From Vibrio tubiashii ATCC 19109 (GTDB lineage: Bacteria; Pseudomonadota; Gammaproteobacteria; Enterobacterales; Vibrionaceae), in assembly GCF_000772105.1 (NCBI RefSeq), contig NZ_CP009354.1, positions 2,976,001 to 3,040,000 on the forward strand: a stretch of 64,000 bases of DNA, in the 5' to 3' direction. Under the pieces are notes generated by a model that saw only the letters and a program-made list of their open reading frames with translations, made no database searches and was not told the DNA's origin. Position numbers and translations under genes: made by a program. Shown piece after piece: positions 19,683 to 30,874 of the stretch; the first letter of the stretch is position 1; the number at the start of each line of letters is the position of its first letter.

Positions 19683-22600
19683 TTACTCTTCGTCTTCTAG
19701 CTCGATGTTGATACCTAGCGAGCGAATCTCTTTCAACAGTACGTTGAACGATTCTGGCATGCCAGGTTCCATGCTGTGGTTGCCATCTACGATGTTCTTG
19801 TACATCTTAGTACGGCCGTTAACGTCATCCGACTTAACTGTTAGCATTTCTTGAAGCGTGTAAGCAGCACCGTATGCTTCTAGTGCCCATACTTCCATCT
19901 CACCGAAACGCTGACCACCGAACTGAGCTTTACCACCAAGTGGTTGCTGAGTTACTAGGCTGTACGAACCAGTTGAACGAGCGTGCATCTTGTCATCAAC
20001 AAGGTGGTTCAGTTTCAGCATGTACATGTAACCAACAGTTACAGGACGCTCAAACGCATCACCTGTGCGACCATCAAACAGCGTTAGCTGACCAGATTCT
20101 GGTAGGTCACCTAGTTTCAATAGCTCTTTGATTGATTGCTCAGAAGCACCGTCAAATACTGGAGTCGCGATCGGTAGACCACCACGTAGGTTCTTGATCA
20201 GCGTACGAACTTCGTCATCAGATAGAGACGCAACGTCTACTTTCTGACGAGTATCACCAAGGTCGTAAACTTTCTGTAGGAAGTCACGGAACTTAGCTAG
20301 CTCTTGCTGCTCTTTCACCATCTGGTTGATCTTGTCACCGATACCTTTCGCTGCCAGACCTAAGTGTACTTCTAGGATCTGACCGATGTTCATACGCGAA
20401 GGTACACCCAGTGGGTTTAGTACGATGTCAACTGGCTGACCTTTCTCATCGTAAGGCATGTCTTCAACAGGGTTGATCTTAGAGATTACACCCTTGTTAC
20501 CGTGACGACCCGCCATCTTATCACCAGGCTGGATACGACGTTTAACCGCTAGGTAAACCTTAACGATCTTCAGTACGCCAGGTGCTAGATCATCACCTTG
20601 TGTGATCTTACGACGCTTAGTTTCAAACTTCTTATCGAAGTCAGCACGTAGCTCGTCGTACTGCTCTGCTAGCTGTTCAAGCTGAGTCTGTTGAGCATCA
20701 TCTTCAAGCGTTAGCTCTAGCCACTTCTTACGATCGATAGCGTCTAGTTTCGCTTCAGTGTAACCACCGTCTAGAAGCACAGCTTTAACACGGTTTAGAA
20801 GGCCACCCTCAAGAATCTGGAATTCTTCAGTAAGGTCTTTCTTCGCTTCTTTAAGCTGCATCTGTTCAATTTCAAGTGCACGTTTGTCTTTTTCAACACC
20901 GTCACGAGTAAATACTTGAACGTCGATGATTGTACCTGAAACAGAGTTTGGTACGCGTAGAGACGTGTCTTTAACGTCTGACGCTTTTTCACCGAAGATA
21001 GCACGTAGAAGCTTCTCTTCAGGAGTTAGCTGAGTTTCACCTTTAGGCGTTACTTTACCTACAAGGATATCACCGCCTTTCACTTCCGCACCGATGTAAA
21101 CGATACCTGACTCGTCTAGTTTAGACAGAGCAGACTCACCTACGTTTGGAATGTCAGCTGTGATTTCTTCAGCACCAAGCTTAGTATCACGCGCCACACA
21201 AGAAAGCTCTTGAATGTGGATCGTAGTGAAACGGTCTTCTTGAACTACGCGCTCAGATACTAAGATCGAGTCTTCGAAGTTGTAACCGTTCCAAGGCATG
21301 AATGCGATACGCATGTTCTGACCAAGAGCTAGCTCACCAAGGTCTGTTGAAGGACCATCAGCAAGAACGTCACCACGTGCAACTGGTTCACCCGGCATCA
21401 CACATGGACGCTGGTTGATACACGTATTTTGGTTAGAACGAGTGTATTTAGTTAGGTTGTAGATATCGATACCTGCTTCACCAGGGATCAGCTCGTCTTC
21501 GTTTACTTTAACAACGATACGAGAAGCATCTACAGACTGGATTACACCACCACGTTTCGCTACCGCTGTAACACCAGAGTCAACTGCGATGTTACGCTCG
21601 ATACCAGTACCAACTAGAGGCTTGTCAGCTTTAAGTGTTGGAACTGCCTGACGTTGCATGTTCGCACCCATCAATGCACGGTTCGCATCATCGTGTTCTA
21701 GGAACGGGATAAGCGATGCAGCGATAGATACAACCTGGTTAGTTGCAACGTCCATGTAGTCAACATGTTCGCGTGGGTGTAGGCCAGATTCACCTTTCTG
21801 ACGAGCAGTGATTAGCTCTTCAGAGAATGTGCCTTGTTCAGTAAGAACAGTGTTCGCCTGAGCGATAACGTACTGACCTTCCTGAATAGCAGATAGGTAA
21901 TCTACTTCGTCTGTTACTACGCCATCTACTACGCGACGGTATGGAGTCTCTAGGAAACCGTACTCGTTACAACGCGCAAACGCAGATAGAGAGTTGATCA
22001 GACCGATGTTTGGACCTTCAGGCGTTTCGATAGGACATAGACGACCGTAGTGAGTTACGTGTACGTCACGTACTTCGAAGCCAGCACGTTCACGAGTTAG
22101 ACCGCCAGGACCCAATGCAGAGATACGACGCTTGTGCGTTACTTCTGATAGAGGGTTGTTTTGGTCCATGAACTGTGACAGCTGTGAAGAGCCAAAGAAT
22201 TCTTTAACCGCAGCAGAGATAGGCTTAGCGTTGATTAGGTCTTGAGGCATGATTGCATCAAGATCACCAAGGCTTAGACGCTCTTTAACAGCACGTTCAA
22301 CACGTACTAGACCAACGCGGAATTGGTTTTCTGCCATTTCGCCAACAGAACGGATACGACGGTTACCTAGGTGGTCGATATCGTCCACTTCACCGATGCC
22401 GTTACGGATAGCGATAAGCTTCTTCATCACTTCAACGATATCAGTTTCGTCAAGTGTGCCTTGCTCTTGAGCATCTTCACGTTCGATAGAGCTGTTGAAC
22501 TTCATACGACCAACAGTCGATAGATCGTAACGCTCTTCTGAGAAGAATAGGCTTTCGAATAGTGCTTCAGCAGCTTCTTTCGTTGGCGGCTCACCAGGGC

Positions 22601-23711
22601 GCATCATGCGGTAGATTTCTACCAATGCAGAAATACGATCAACAGTGCTGTCGATACGTAGTGTTTCTGACATGAACGGACCGTGGTCTAGATCGTTAGT
22701 AAACAACGTCTGTAGCGCTTTGTGGCCTGCTTGAGAAAGGTTAGCTAGAGCTTCTAGGCTGATTTCTTGGTTTGCACCAACAATGATCTCGCCAGTCGCT
22801 TCGTTGATGTAATCTTTCGATGCAACTTTGCCTACGATGTACTCGACAGGTACTTCGATGTGCTCAACGCCATCTTTTTCAAGCTGACGGATGTGGCGTG
22901 CAGTTACACGACGACCAGTTTCAACGTAAGTTTTGCCGTTTGCTTCAATATCGAATGACGCAGTTTCACCACGTAGACGATCAGGAACAAGCTCCATTAA
23001 TAGAGTTTGATCTTTCACTTCGAAGTTCACCTTCTCAAAGAAGATGTCCAGGATCTCTTCTGTCGTCTTACCTAGTGCGCGAAGAATGATAGATGCTGGT
23101 AGCTTACGACGGCGGTCAATACGTACGTATAGGTTATCCTTAGGATCAAACTCGAAATCAAGCCATGAACCACGGTAAGGAATTACGCGTGCATTGTATA
23201 GAACTTTACCTGAAGAGTGGGTCTTACCCTTATCGCTGTCGAAGAATACACCTGGGCTTCTGTGCAGCTGGGATACGATAACCCTCTCGGTACCATTGAT
23301 TACGAAGGTACCATTGTCTGTCATAAGCGGAATTTCGCCCATGTAGACTTCTTGTTCTTTAATGTCTTTTACAGTACCTGCTGGCGCGTCTTTATCAAAG
23401 ATAACTAGGCGTAGTTTAACGCGTAGTGGTTTTGAATAAGTTACGCCGCGGATTTGACATTCTTTAACGTCAAAAACTGGCTCACCAAGACGGTAGCTAA
23501 CGTATTGCAGCTCGGAATTGCCGTTGTAGCTCTGAATTGGAAATACAGAACGGAAAGCAGCTTCAAGACCGTATTGACCTTCAGGATCCTGTTCGATGAA
23601 TTTTTCGAACGAATCGAGCTGGATCGATAGCAGGTATGGAATGTCCAACACTTGTGGACGAGTACCAAAGTCCTTACGGATGCGCTTTTTCTCGGTATAA
23701 GAGTAAACCAT
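19683..23711 (-). CDS. rpoB: RNA polymerase subunit beta
   Basis: Catalytic subunit of RNA polymerase, 1342 residues, the same length as E. coli RpoB. The rifampicin pocket reads [17 protein letters not shown] and [14 protein letters not shown], with the Asp, His, Arg and Ser residues that are changed in resistant mutants all in the wild-type state, so a rifampicin-sensitive enzyme is expected. [13 protein letters not shown] near the active site is intact. It lies 231 bp behind rplL, a gap that holds an attenuator. Confidence 0.99.
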   Translation of the reverse strand: MVYSYTEKKRIRKDFGTRPQVLDIPYLLSIQLDSFEKFIEQDPEGQYGLEAAFRSVFPIQSYNGNSELQYVSYRLGEPVFDVKECQIRGVTYSKPLRVKLRLVIFDKDAPAGTVKDIKEQEVYMGEIPLMTDNGTFVINGTERVIVSQLHRSPGVFFDSDKGKTHSSGKVLYNARVIPYRGSWLDFEFDPKDNLYVRIDRRRKLPASIILRALGKTTEEILDIFFEKVNFEVKDQTLLMELVPDRLRGETASFDIEANGKTYVETGRRVTARHIRQLEKDGVEHIEVPVEYIVGKVASKDYINEATGEIIVGANQEISLEALANLSQAGHKALQTLFTNDLDHGPFMSETLRIDSTVDRISALVEIYRMMRPGEPPTKEAAEALFESLFFSEERYDLSTVGRMKFNSSIEREDAQEQGTLDETDIVEVMKKLIAIRNGIGEVDDIDHLGNRRIRSVGEMAENQFRVGLVRVERAVKERLSLGDLDAIMPQDLINAKPISAAVKEFFGSSQLSQFMDQNNPLSEVTHKRRISALGPGGLTRERAGFEVRDVHVTHYGRLCPIETPEGPNIGLINSLSAFARCNEYGFLETPYRRVVDGVVTDEVDYLSAIQEGQYVIAQANTVLTEQGTFSEELITARQKGESGLHPREHVDYMDVATNQVVSIAASLIPFLEHDDANRALMGANMQRQAVPTLKADKPLVGTGIERNIAVDSGVTAVAKRGGVIQSVDASRIVVKVNEDELIPGEAGIDIYNLTKYTRSNQNTCINQRPCVMPGEPVARGDVLADGPSTDLGELALGQNMRIAFMPWNGYNFEDSILVSERVVQEDRFTTIHIQELSCVARDTKLGAEEITADIPNVGESALSKLDESGIVYIGAEVKGGDILVGKVTPKGETQLTPEEKLLRAIFGEKASDVKDTSLRVPNSVSGTIIDVQVFTRDGVEKDKRALEIEQMQLKEAKKDLTEEFQILEGGLLNRVKAVLLDGGYTEAKLDAIDRKKWLELTLEDDAQQTQLEQLAEQYDELRADFDKKFETKRRKITQGDDLAPGVLKIVKVYLAVKRRIQPGDKMAGRHGNKGVISKINPVEDMPYDEKGQPVDIVLNPLGVPSRMNIGQILEVHLGLAAKGIGDKINQMVKEQQELAKFRDFLQKVYDLGDTRQKVDVASLSDDEVRTLIKNLRGGLPIATPVFDGASEQSIKELLKLGDLPESGQLTLFDGRTGDAFERPVTVGYMYMLKLNHLVDDKMHARSTGSYSLVTQQPLGGKAQFGGQRFGEMEVWALEAYGAAYTLQEMLTVKSDDVNGRTKMYKNIVDGNHSMEPGMPESFNVLLKEIRSLGINIELEDEE

Positions 23712-23794
23712 GGGGTTCCTCAGCTCGCTGATAAGTGACCCAAACTGTCTCCAATAGTTATGAGACAGTGACTAACATCTGTTTGATTGTAGTG

Positions 23795-23826
23795 ACATTT
23801 CATTAAGAGCTAATGAAATGTTTTTT
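23795..23826 (+). terminator. Perfect hairpin with T tract on the + strand inside the rplL-rpoB gap
   Basis: ACATTTCATTA / TAATGAAATGT is a perfect 11-bp stem with AGAGC loop, followed by TTTTTT on the + strand only. All genes here run on the minus strand. It may be the terminator of an antisense RNA, or the stem may act in the minus-strand mRNA as an RNase III processing site, which E. coli has in the same gap. Confidence 0.5.
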
Positions 23827-23884
23827 GCTAGGAATCTGGGTGCTCAAACAGCGGAAAAATCACCCAACCCCTACAGCGCAAAAA

Positions 23885-23910
23885 GGCCGGTGGTTATAAA
23901 ACCACCAGCC
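23885..23910 (-). terminator. rplL-rpoB attenuator
   Basis: On the minus strand GGCTGGTGGTT pairs with AACCACCGGCC (11 bp, one U-G) around TTAT and is followed by TTTTT. It lies about 30 bp after the rplL stop. In E. coli a partial terminator at this place lowers rpoBC expression relative to L7/L12; the same role is likely here. Confidence 0.85.
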
Positions 23911-23942
23911 ATTAGCCGTTAGGCTAAGAAACTAAGCAATAA

Positions 23943-24311
23943 TTACTTAACAGTAACACTTGCACCAGCTTCTTCTAGCTGAGCTTTAAGAGCTTCAGCT
24001 TCGTCTTTCTCTACGCCTTCTTTAAGAGGTGCAGGAGCGCCGTCTACTAGAGCTTTAGCTTCTTTAAGACCTAGGCCAGTTGCGCCACGTACTGCTTTGA
24101 TTACAGCAACTTTGTTGCCGCCAGCAGATTCTAGGATTACGTCGAACTCAGTTTGCTCAGCAGCAGCTTCGCCACCAGCAGCGCCGCCAGCTACAACAGC
24201 AGCAGCAGCAGAAACGCCGAATTTCTCTTCCATCGCTTCGATTAGTTCAACAACTTGCATTACAGACATTTCTGCAACTGCGTCTAGGATTTGCTCGTTA
24301 GTAATAGACAT
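23943..24311 (-). CDS. rplL: Ribosomal protein L7/L12
   Basis: Stalk protein of the 50S subunit, present in four copies on L10 and needed for recruiting translation GTPases. The 122 residues show the N-terminal dimer helix ([20 protein letters not shown]), an Ala/Gly-rich hinge ([19 protein letters not shown], about 36-54) and the C-terminal domain with KVAVIKAVR and [11 protein letters not shown]. It follows rplJ by 57 bp and is followed by the attenuator. Confidence 0.98.
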   Translation of the reverse strand: MSITNEQILDAVAEMSVMQVVELIEAMEEKFGVSAAAAVVAGGAAGGEAAAEQTEFDVILESAGGNKVAVIKAVRGATGLGLKEAKALVDGAPAPLKEGVEKDEAEALKAQLEEAGASVTVK

Positions 24312-24368
24312 AACAATTCTCTTTTAAATCAACAATAAGTTTATTAAGCAACCAGAAAAAAGCAAGGC

Positions 24369-24863
24369 TTATGCCGCAGCTTCTTCTTTTTGGTCGCGTA
24401 GTGCAGCGATAGTACGTACCAGCTTGCCTGCAGAAGCTTCTTTCATGCACATCATTAGGCGTGCGATTGCTTCGTCGTAAGTTGGTAGTGTCGCTAGTAC
24501 TTCAGCGTCAGTTAGCGCGCCTTCAAATGCAGCAGCTTTGATCTCGAAGTCAGTGTTCTCTTTAGCGAAGTCTTTGAAAAGACGCGCTGCAGCACCTGGG
24601 TGCTCGTTAGAGAATGCGATTAGCGTAGGACCAGTGAAAGTGTCAGTTAGACACTCGTAATCAGTACCAGCTACCGCACGACGCATTAGTGTGTTACGAA
24701 CAACTCGTACATAAACACCCGCTTCACGAGCTTGTTTACGTAGAGAAGTCATCGCGCCCACTTCAACGCCACGAGAATCAGCTACAACTGCAGAAAGTGC
24801 ACCGCTGGCAGCTTCGTTGACTTCAGCAACAATTGCTTTTTTGTCTTGAAGGTTTAAAGCCAT
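24369..24863 (-). CDS. rplJ: Ribosomal protein L10
   Basis: Base of the L7/L12 stalk, 164 residues. The start is set at ATG 24863 ([15 protein letters not shown]), which matches E. coli L10 ([15 protein letters not shown]) and has AGGAG upstream; the open frame extends 15 codons further without family similarity. L10 bound to L7/L12 represses its own mRNA, and the target leader is recognisable upstream (24979-25030). Confidence 0.98.
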   Translation of the reverse strand: MALNLQDKKAIVAEVNEAASGALSAVVADSRGVEVGAMTSLRKQAREAGVYVRVVRNTLMRRAVAGTDYECLTDTFTGPTLIAFSNEHPGAAARLFKDFAKENTDFEIKAAAFEGALTDAEVLATLPTYDEAIARLMMCMKEASAGKLVRTIAALRDQKEEAAA

Positions 24864-24978
24864 CTTGGATTTACTCCTGGTTGTCGTTACACCACTCACT
24901 ATTATCACAACAGTGAGAGCTATTGAGGTGCTTCCCAGAAGAAAGGTAACTATTTACATAGAGCTTTCTGTCAGTTCG

Positions 24979-25030
24979 GGCACCATCTACGTAGGGAAAT
25001 TAAGTTTACAAAAAGCAAACACCTACGGTC
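24979..25030 (-). promoter_or_regulatory. L10 leader, autoregulatory mRNA element
   Basis: On the minus strand the leader contains GACCGTAGGTG, then CTTAATTTCCCTACGTAGA and TGGTGCC. CCGTAGG pairs with CCTACG(T) and the sequence follows the L10-L12 binding element of the E. coli rplJ leader almost base for base (ACCGUAGGUG ... UAAUCUCCCUGCGUAGACGGUG). It sits between the rplJ promoter and start codon in a 289-bp gap. Confidence 0.85.
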
Positions 25031-25119
25031 TTGGACGGAGACTGGGTCATAATTCAGACTAAATTCAAACGAATTTAATGAACCAAAGTTCAGCCCCAAC
25101 CACAAATATTAGGCGCAGA

Positions 25120-25147
25120 ATTATACACTAATTCCACGCCTAAGCAA
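25120..25147 (-). promoter_or_regulatory. rplJ promoter
   Basis: Minus strand -35 TTGCTT (25142-25147), 16-bp spacer, perfect -10 TATAAT (25120-25125), followed by a GC-containing discriminator TCTGCGCC. Placed just after the rplA stop, like the E. coli L10 promoter. Confidence 0.8.
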
Positions 25148-25152
25148 ATTTA

Positions 25153-25857
25153 TTAGTTTGCTAGAGTGTTCAGGCTAGCCTGATCAACAGCAACACCAGC
25201 ACCCATTGTAGTAGAGATGCTAACCTTCTGTAGGAATGTACCCTTAGCAGAAGACGGCTTAGCTTTCTTCAGAGCAACTAGAAGAGCTTCTAGGTTCTCT
25301 TTGATCTGCTCAGCAGAGAAGTTTGCTTTACCGATAGTAGTGTGGATGATGCCGTTCTTGTCGTTACGGTAACGAACCTGACCAGCTTTAGCGTTCTTAA
25401 CTGCTTCAGCAACGTTAGGAGTTACAGTACCAACTTTAGGGTTTGGCATAAGACCGCGAGGACCTAGGATAGTACCTAGTTGACCTACAACGCGCATTGC
25501 ATCTGGAGAAGCAACAACTACGTCAAAGTTCATTTCGCCTTTCTTAACTTGCTCAGCAAGATCTTCCATACCAACGATGTCTGCGCCAGCTTCTTTAGCT
25601 GCTTCAGCGTTTGCACCTTGAGTGAACACTGCAACGCGGATTTCGCGGCCAGTACCGTGAGGTAGTACAGTTGCACCACGTACGTTCTGGTCAGATTTAC
25701 GAGCATCGATGCCTAGGTTAACAGCAACGTCTACAGACTCAACGAATTTAGCAGTTGCTAGTTCTTGAAGAAGAGCAACAGCTTCGTTGATTTCGTATTC
25801 TTTAGTTACGTCAACTTTTTCGCGGATAACGCGCATACGCTTAGTTAGTTTTGCCAT
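25153..25857 (-). CDS. rplA: Ribosomal protein L1
   Basis: 23S rRNA L1-stalk protein and, by family knowledge, translational repressor of the rplK-rplA mRNA. The 234-residue product starts [16 protein letters not shown] and carries the conserved [16 protein letters not shown] segment. It is separated from rplK by 4 bp, so the two are translationally coupled. Confidence 0.98.
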   Translation of the reverse strand: MAKLTKRMRVIREKVDVTKEYEINEAVALLQELATAKFVESVDVAVNLGIDARKSDQNVRGATVLPHGTGREIRVAVFTQGANAEAAKEAGADIVGMEDLAEQVKKGEMNFDVVVASPDAMRVVGQLGTILGPRGLMPNPKVGTVTPNVAEAVKNAKAGQVRYRNDKNGIIHTTIGKANFSAEQIKENLEALLVALKKAKPSSAKGTFLQKVSISTTMGAGVAVDQASLNTLAN

Positions 25858-25861
25858 GATC

Positions 25862-26290
25862 TTAACCCTCTACCACTAGGCCCATTGAACGAGCAGTACC
25901 AGCGATAGAACGCTTCATTGCTTCGATGTCAGCACCAGTCATATCTGCAGCTTTAGTTTCTGCGATTTCCTGAAGCTGAGCGTCAGTTACAGTACCCACT
26001 TTTTCAGTGTTTGGACGACCTGAACCAGACTTAACGCCAGCCGCTTTCTTAAGAAGAACTGCAGCAGGTGGAGTCTTAGTTACGAACGTGAAAGAACGGT
26101 CGTTGTATACTGTGATAACAACTGGAGTCGGTAGACCTTTCTCAACAGATTCTGTTTTTGCGTTAAACGCTTTACAGAATTCCATGATGTTCACACCGTG
26201 TTGACCTAGAGCAGGACCAACCGGTGGACTCGGGTTCGCCATACCAGCAGCAACTTGTAGCTTGATGTAAGCTTCAACTTTCTTAGCCAT
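25862..26290 (-). CDS. rplK: Ribosomal protein L11
   Basis: GTPase-centre protein, also needed for RelA activation on stalled ribosomes. Start ATG 26290 gives [16 protein letters not shown] and 142 residues, the E. coli length; an 8-codon upstream extension of the frame has no family support. [24 protein letters not shown] is the thiostrepton/23S-binding N-domain. First gene of the rplKA unit, with its promoter at 26405-26433. Confidence 0.98.
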   Translation of the reverse strand: MAKKVEAYIKLQVAAGMANPSPPVGPALGQHGVNIMEFCKAFNAKTESVEKGLPTPVVITVYNDRSFTFVTKTPPAAVLLKKAAGVKSGSGRPNTEKVGTVTDAQLQEIAETKAADMTGADIEAMKRSIAGTARSMGLVVEG

Positions 26291-26394
26291 GATAATTCCT
26301 AATTTTGGGTACAAACGCTAATCGACTGATCAGCTCCCCGTTGATATAAATACTTTTTATTTCCGCTCAATACTTATGTACAAGCCAAAATAAT

Positions 26395-26433
26395 AAGGCG
26401 CGAAATTATAGTCATAATTCGCGCCTTATACAA
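26395..26433 (-). promoter_or_regulatory. rplK promoter overlapping a large palindrome
   Basis: Minus strand -35 TTGTAT (26428-26433), 17-bp spacer, perfect -10 TATAAT (26405-26410). The spacer and start region lie inside an inverted repeat, AAGGCGCGAA (26395-26404) against TTCGCGCCTT (26419-26428). As DNA this is an unusual promoter; as RNA from nusG read-through it would form a hairpin that could act as a weak terminator. Confidence 0.75.
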
Positions 26434-26473
26434 CCCTAAAAAGGTGATTTTTTATACTCTAAAAAACAGAGTC

Positions 26474-27022
26474 TTAGTCAAGTTTTTCAACCTGACCAAA
26501 TTCAAGCTCAACTGGTGTTGCACGACCAAAGATCGATACAGACACCTTCACGCGGCTCTTATCGTAATCCACTTCTTCAACAGTACCGTTGAAGTCAGCA
26601 AATGGACCGTCAGTAACGCGTACCACTTCACCCGCTTCGTACATAGTACGTGGACGAGGTGCTTCGCTCGCTTTCTCAAGACGGTTCAGAATCGCATCAG
26701 CTTCTTTATCAGTGATAGGAGCTGGACGATCAGAGGTACCACCAATGAAGCCCATGACACGCGGCACACTGCGTACTAAGTGCCATGATTCATCGTTCAT
26801 GATCATCTGAACTAGGACGTAACCAGGGAAGAACTTACGCTCAGACTTACGACGCTGACCTGCACGCATTTCCACTACTTCTTCAGTAGGAACTAGAACT
26901 TCACCAAACAGCTCTTCCATGCTGTGCATTTTGATATGCTCACGAAGAGATTGGGCTACACGACCTTCAAATCCAGAGAAGGCTTGAACCACATACCAGC
27001 GTTTTTTTGGAGCTTCACTCAT
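26474..27022 (-). CDS. nusG: Transcription elongation and termination factor NusG
   Basis: Binds the RNA polymerase clamp through its N-terminal NGN domain and contacts Rho or S10 with its C-terminal KOW domain. The 182-residue sequence has [15 protein letters not shown] at the start, GYVLVQM and [10 protein letters not shown] in the NGN, and [22 protein letters not shown] for KOW. It follows secE by 13 bp, the universal secE-nusG pair. Confidence 0.98.
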   Translation of the reverse strand: MSEAPKKRWYVVQAFSGFEGRVAQSLREHIKMHSMEELFGEVLVPTEEVVEMRAGQRRKSERKFFPGYVLVQMIMNDESWHLVRSVPRVMGFIGGTSDRPAPITDKEADAILNRLEKASEAPRPRTMYEAGEVVRVTDGPFADFNGTVEEVDYDKSRVKVSVSIFGRATPVELEFGQVEKLD

Positions 27023-27035
27023 GAATTAAAACCCT

Positions 27036-27416
27036 CTATACCCCAGTTGCTAGAGCAACAAGACGAACCATAATGCCGTCGATGCCCCAAAGCACTAGAG
27101 CCATTACAATACTTACAGCTAAAACGATCAAAGTCGTTTGCATTGTTTCTTGGCGTGTAGGCCAAACAACTTTACGTACTTCCATACGCGATTCTTTTGC
27201 AAACTCGATCGCAGCTTTACCCTTAGTTGTTGTAGCAGCAACACCAAGTGCCGCAGCGATTAGTACAACAACACCTGCAGCGCGAATCACTACAGACATT
27301 TCACCATACAGGTAATTACCCACAACAGCGGCAGCTAGCAGAGCAAAAGTGACAATCCACTTGAAGATATCTGCGCCATTTGAGCTATCAGGAGTTTCAG
27401 CATTATTTGCTTTCAT
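27036..27416 (-). CDS. secE: Protein translocase subunit SecE
   Basis: Essential clamp subunit of the SecYEG channel. The 126-residue form with three membrane helices (about 17-37, 44-64 and 98-120) is the enterobacterial/Vibrio type. The conserved amphipathic segment and cytoplasmic loop read [21 protein letters not shown] chose ATG 27416 ([12 protein letters not shown]); the open frame starts 13 codons earlier without similarity. Confidence 0.96.
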   Translation of the reverse strand: MKANNAETPDSSNGADIFKWIVTFALLAAAVVGNYLYGEMSVVIRAAGVVVLIAAALGVAATTTKGKAAIEFAKESRMEVRKVVWPTRQETMQTTLIVLAVSIVMALVLWGIDGIMVRLVALATGV

Positions 27417-27601
27417 AAAACCAACCTGTCTAAGTCTTAATATAGACGACAACAACCCCGCTGTTGCAGGGCAAATCCATGAAACGACAATTTAAATAAA
27501 TTGACGTACTCTTTTATTGATTGAGACGCAACACCTCAACCAAAAAATCCTGCTCAATGCCATGCTGAATAAGAAAACAACAGACATTTTGTATAGTGCA
27601 G

Positions 27602-27629
27602 AAAAAGGGCATCAAATGATGCCCTTTTT
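27602..27629 (-). terminator. Terminator after tuf
   Basis: Perfect 12-bp stem AAAAAGGGCATC / GATGCCCTTTTT with AAAT loop. The T run follows on the minus strand. It separates tuf from secE-nusG, which lie beyond a 185-bp gap. Confidence 0.93.
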
Positions 27630-27690
27630 GCTACTGGTTCGTCAAATCTTATTCAAAGATTTTCCGAAGTCTTTAGCTAATTCCGAAGAA

Positions 27691-28875
27691 TTAGTCGAAG
27701 ATCTTAGCAACAACACCAGCACCAACTGTACGGCCACCTTCGCGGATTGCGAAACGTAGACCTTCGTCCATCGCGATTGGAGCGATTAGTTCAACAGTCA
27801 TCTTGATGTTATCGCCTGGCATTACCATTTCTACGCCTTCTGGTAGCTCGATGTTACCAGTTACGTCAGTTGTACGGAAGTAGAACTGTGGACGGTAGCC
27901 TTTGAAGAATGGAGTGTGACGACCACCTTCATCTTTAGACAGTACGTATACTTCAGACTCAAACTTAGTGTGTGGGTTGATTGACTTAGGAGCTGCTAGT
28001 ACTTGACCACGCTCTACTTCGTCACGCTTAGTACCACGTAGAAGTGCACCAACGTTCTCACCCGCACGACCTTCGTCTAGAAGCTTACGGAACATTTCAA
28101 CACCAGTACATGTCGTTACTGTTGTCTCTTTGATACCAACGATTTCTACTTCGTCACCTACAGTTAGGATACCGCGCTCGATACGACCAGTAACTACTGT
28201 ACCACGACCTTGGATAGAGAATACGTCTTCGATAGGCATTAGGAATGGCTGATCGATTGCACGCTCCGGCTCTGGGATGTAAGAATCTAGTGCTTCTGCA
28301 AGCTCAACGATCTTCGCTTCCCACTGCTCTTCGCCGTTTAGTGCGCCTAGTGCAGAACCTTGGATAACTGGTAGGTCATCACCTGGGAAATCGTACTCAG
28401 ATAGAAGTTCACGAACTTCCATTTCTACTAGTTCTAGTAGCTCTTCATCGTCAACCATGTCACATTTGTTCATGAATACGATGATGTATGGGATACCAAC
28501 CTGACGGCCTAGTAGGATGTGCTCACGAGTTTGTGGCATTGGGCCATCTGTCGCAGCAACAACTAGGATACCACCGTCCATCTGTGCAGCACCTGTGATC
28601 ATGTTTTTAACATAATCCGCGTGTCCTGGACAGTCTACGTGTGCGTAGTGACGAGTTGGAGTGTCGTACTCAACGTGAGAAGTTGCGATTGTGATACCGC
28701 GCTCACGCTCTTCTGGAGCGTTATCGATAGATGCGAAGTCTTTCGCTTCACCGCCGTATACTTTTGAAAGAGTAGTACAGATCGCTGCAGTTAGAGTTGT
28801 TTTACCGTGGTCAACGTGGCCGATAGTACCAACGTTTACGTGCGGTTTCGTACGTTCAAATTTTTCTTTAGACAT
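27691..28875 (-). CDS. tuf: Elongation factor Tu
   Basis: GTPase that delivers aminoacyl-tRNA to the ribosome; 394 residues. Motifs GHVDHGKT (G1), DCPGHADYV (G3) and NKCDMVD (G4) are intact. The start is ATG 28875 ([16 protein letters not shown]); upstream frame extension is ignored. This is the copy behind the four-tRNA cluster (tufB position in E. coli); a second copy is expected in the str operon outside this window. Codon bias is extreme. Confidence 0.98.
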   Translation of the reverse strand: MSKEKFERTKPHVNVGTIGHVDHGKTTLTAAICTTLSKVYGGEAKDFASIDNAPEERERGITIATSHVEYDTPTRHYAHVDCPGHADYVKNMITGAAQMDGGILVVAATDGPMPQTREHILLGRQVGIPYIIVFMNKCDMVDDEELLELVEMEVRELLSEYDFPGDDLPVIQGSALGALNGEEQWEAKIVELAEALDSYIPEPERAIDQPFLMPIEDVFSIQGRGTVVTGRIERGILTVGDEVEIVGIKETTVTTCTGVEMFRKLLDEGRAGENVGALLRGTKRDEVERGQVLAAPKSINPHTKFESEVYVLSKDEGGRHTPFFKGYRPQFYFRTTDVTGNIELPEGVEMVMPGDNIKMTVELIAPIAMDEGLRFAIREGGRTVGAGVVAKIFD

Positions 28876-29009
28876 GAGTTGTCCCTCTAGGTACGGATTT
28901 AGGTGGCTTGAATGACCACGCAACCAAAAAGTCTTGGTGATAAACTTCTCTCAATCACTAAACGTAGTTTAGTAAAGAGAAAGTATCAAAAGGAAACATT
29001 GCTTAGAGC

Positions 29010-29085
<76 letters not shown>

Positions 29086-29098
29086 ACTCAAATTAGAG

Positions 29099-29173
<75 letters not shown>

Positions 29174-29208
29174 AACACGTAACTCTGTGAGCTATTTCCT
29201 TAAGAATA

Positions 29209-29293
29209 TGGTGGAGGGGGACGGATTCGAACCATCGAAGGCAGTGCCAGCAGATTTACAGTCTGATCCCTTTGGCCACTCGGGAACCCCTCC
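29209..29293 (-). tRNA. tyrU: tRNA-Tyr (GUA)
   Basis: 85 nt, class II with long variable arm, encoded CCA. Acceptor GGAGGGG/CCCCTCC, anticodon GTA in CAGACTGTAAATCTG. Confidence 0.97.
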
Positions 29294-29327
29294 AAATTTT
29301 CAATCCACTTTTCTCATAAAGGAAAAA

Positions 29328-29403
<76 letters not shown>

Positions 29404-29416
29404 ATAAGTGGTGCGC

Positions 29417-29445
29417 ATTCTATTGAATGATTTTCTGCCTTGCAA
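29417..29445 (-). promoter_or_regulatory. Promoter of the tRNA-tuf operon
   Basis: Minus strand -35 TTGCAA (29440-29445), exact 17-bp spacer, -10 TAGAAT (29417-29422), then a GC-rich discriminator GCGC. Such discriminators are typical of stringently controlled stable-RNA promoters. Confidence 0.85.
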
Positions 29446-29609
29446 TAGTAAATTTAAAAAAAAACTTCTTTTTCTACTGATTGGGCTTATTTGTTGAAAT
29501 TTCGCGCAATTTATCGGCAAAAAATACGCGAATGTCGACGATGTCGTTTGCAATCTTGTTCGGTTGTTGTATTTTCGCTGCTCTATCGTGAAACCAAGTT
29601 AGGATGACT

Positions 29610-30533
29610 ATGACTCCATATCTCTCATTTAATCGTCAACAATGGGCTGAATTACGCAATTCAGTACCGATGACATTATCCGAGACCGATCTGGTTGAAC
29701 TTCAGGGTGTGAATGAAAGCCTCACGATGGAAGAAGTAGAAGAGATCTACTTACCTTTAGCCCGTCTGCTTAACTTATATGTTGCTGCACGACAGAGCCG
29801 TAATTCCGTGCTCAATAACTTCCTCGGTAATCAAGGCACTGCGCCACCTTTTATCATTGGTATTGCCGGTAGTGTCGCGGTAGGTAAAAGCACCACAGCT
29901 CGCTTGCTTAAAGCCTTACTGTCACGCTGGGATAACCACCCTAAAGTTGAGCTCGTGACTACTGACGGGTTTCTTTACCCAAAAAAGGTACTCGATGAAC
30001 GCGGTATTCTTCATCGCAAAGGCTTCCCTGAATCTTATGATATTAAGCGTTTAGTCGAGTTCGTTTCTGACGTTAAGGCCGGAAAACCACACCTCGAAGT
30101 ACCTGTTTACTCGCACATCACCTATGACATTACCGAAGAGCTGAAAACCGTCGACCGACCTGATGTGCTTATCATCGAAGGATTAAACGTCTTGCAAAGC
30201 GGGATGGATTACCCCCACGACCCACATCGCGTCTTTGTTTCAGATTTCTTGGATTTTTCGCTTTATGTCGACGCAGAAAGTGAAGTGATAGAGCAGTGGT
30301 ATGTCGAACGCTTCTTAAAGTTCCGCCAAGGCGCCTTTACCAAGCCAGGCTCTTACTTTAGTCACTACACGCAGTTGACCGAACCAAAAGCGATCGAGAA
30401 AGCACACAGTATTTGGCAGTCGATCAATGGGGTTAACCTAGACGCCAATATCCTGCCAACCAAAGGCCGCGCCCACTTAATCTTGAAGAAAGGTCAGGAT
30501 CATCAAGTGGAAGAAGTTTTTCTGAGGAAGTAG
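29610..30533 (+). CDS. coaA: Type I pantothenate kinase
   Basis: First and rate-setting enzyme of coenzyme A synthesis, ATP + pantothenate to 4'-phosphopantothenate, feedback-inhibited by CoA in E. coli. The P-loop is [12 protein letters not shown] near residues 90-101, and the family segment TTDGFLYP with [11 protein letters not shown] follows. Of two adjacent ATGs (29604 and 29610) the second is preferred because AGGA overlaps the first. Length 307 residues (E. coli 316). As in E. coli it adjoins the thrU tRNA cluster, but here it is divergent from it. Confidence 0.95.
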   Translation: MTPYLSFNRQQWAELRNSVPMTLSETDLVELQGVNESLTMEEVEEIYLPLARLLNLYVAARQSRNSVLNNFLGNQGTAPPFIIGIAGSVAVGKSTTARLLKALLSRWDNHPKVELVTTDGFLYPKKVLDERGILHRKGFPESYDIKRLVEFVSDVKAGKPHLEVPVYSHITYDITEELKTVDRPDVLIIEGLNVLQSGMDYPHDPHRVFVSDFLDFSLYVDAESEVIEQWYVERFLKFRQGAFTKPGSYFSHYTQLTEPKAIEKAHSIWQSINGVNLDANILPTKGRAHLILKKGQDHQVEEVFLRK

Positions 30534-30559
30534 CGCTGCGCTTGGGAAATAAGATTCGG

Positions 30560-30579
30560 GAGCGGGCTTCGCCCTACGG
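30560..30579. repeat. Inverted mini-hairpin at left edge of repeat copy 2
   Basis: GAGCGGGCTTCGCCCTACGG; the core GGGCTTCGCCC (30564-30574) is the reverse complement of the GGGCGAAGCCC hairpins. The sequence runs directly into the octamer array through ACGGAGAGCTGG, the same junction as at 46481. Confidence 0.85.
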
Positions 30580-30671
30580 AGAGCTGGAGAGCTGGAGAGC
30601 TGGAGAGCTGGAGAGCTGGAGAGCTGGAGAGCTGGAGAGCTGGAGAGCTGGAGAGCTGGAGAGCTGGAGAG
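30578..30671. repeat. Octanucleotide tandem array GGAGAGCT, 11.75 copies
   Basis: Eleven exact units from 30578 to 30665 plus six bases. The unit differs from GGATAACT (the other two arrays) at positions 4 and 6 only. It begins 45 bp after the coaA stop. A relic of the other unit (AACTGGATAAGCTGG) follows at about 30749-30763. The 341-bp gap between coaA and the DUF805 gene holds only this composite repeat and the terminator. Confidence 0.96.
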
Positions 30672-30677
30672 TGTTTA

Positions 30678-30705
30678 GGGTTGGCGGATAAACGTCAACC
30701 CTTTT
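30678..30705 (+). terminator. Terminator after coaA, embedded in repeat element
   Basis: GGGTTGGCG / CGTCAACCC with GATAAA loop and TTTT. Near-identical to the hairpin after rsd (14941-14967), including the flanking AGGGTTGGCG and CCCTTTT. Confidence 0.85.
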
Positions 30706-30787
30706 CGTATGGAACGCCTTGCTACGGAAACGGGATGCGGGATACAAATAACTGGATAAGCTGGCTTGTCAGACTAGTTTTCCAGCA

Positions 30788-30874
30788 GCGAAGCGATCCA
30801 TAGGGCGCAGCCCGTTCTCGCATCTCGGCGCGAAGCGTTCCCGAGGACGAAGTCCTTTCATAACGCGAAGCGTT
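30788..30874. repeat. Cluster of GAA-type mini-hairpins, copy 2
   Basis: GCGAAGC (30788-30794), GGGCGCAGCCC (30803-30813, in CCATAGGGCGCAGCCCGTTC), CGCGAAGCG (30829-30837), GGACGAAGTCC (30845-30855) and AACGCGAAGCGTT (30862-30874). Stem sequences differ between hairpins but pairing is kept. The last hairpin touches the TAG stop of the DUF805 gene (30875-30877). Confidence 0.92.
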
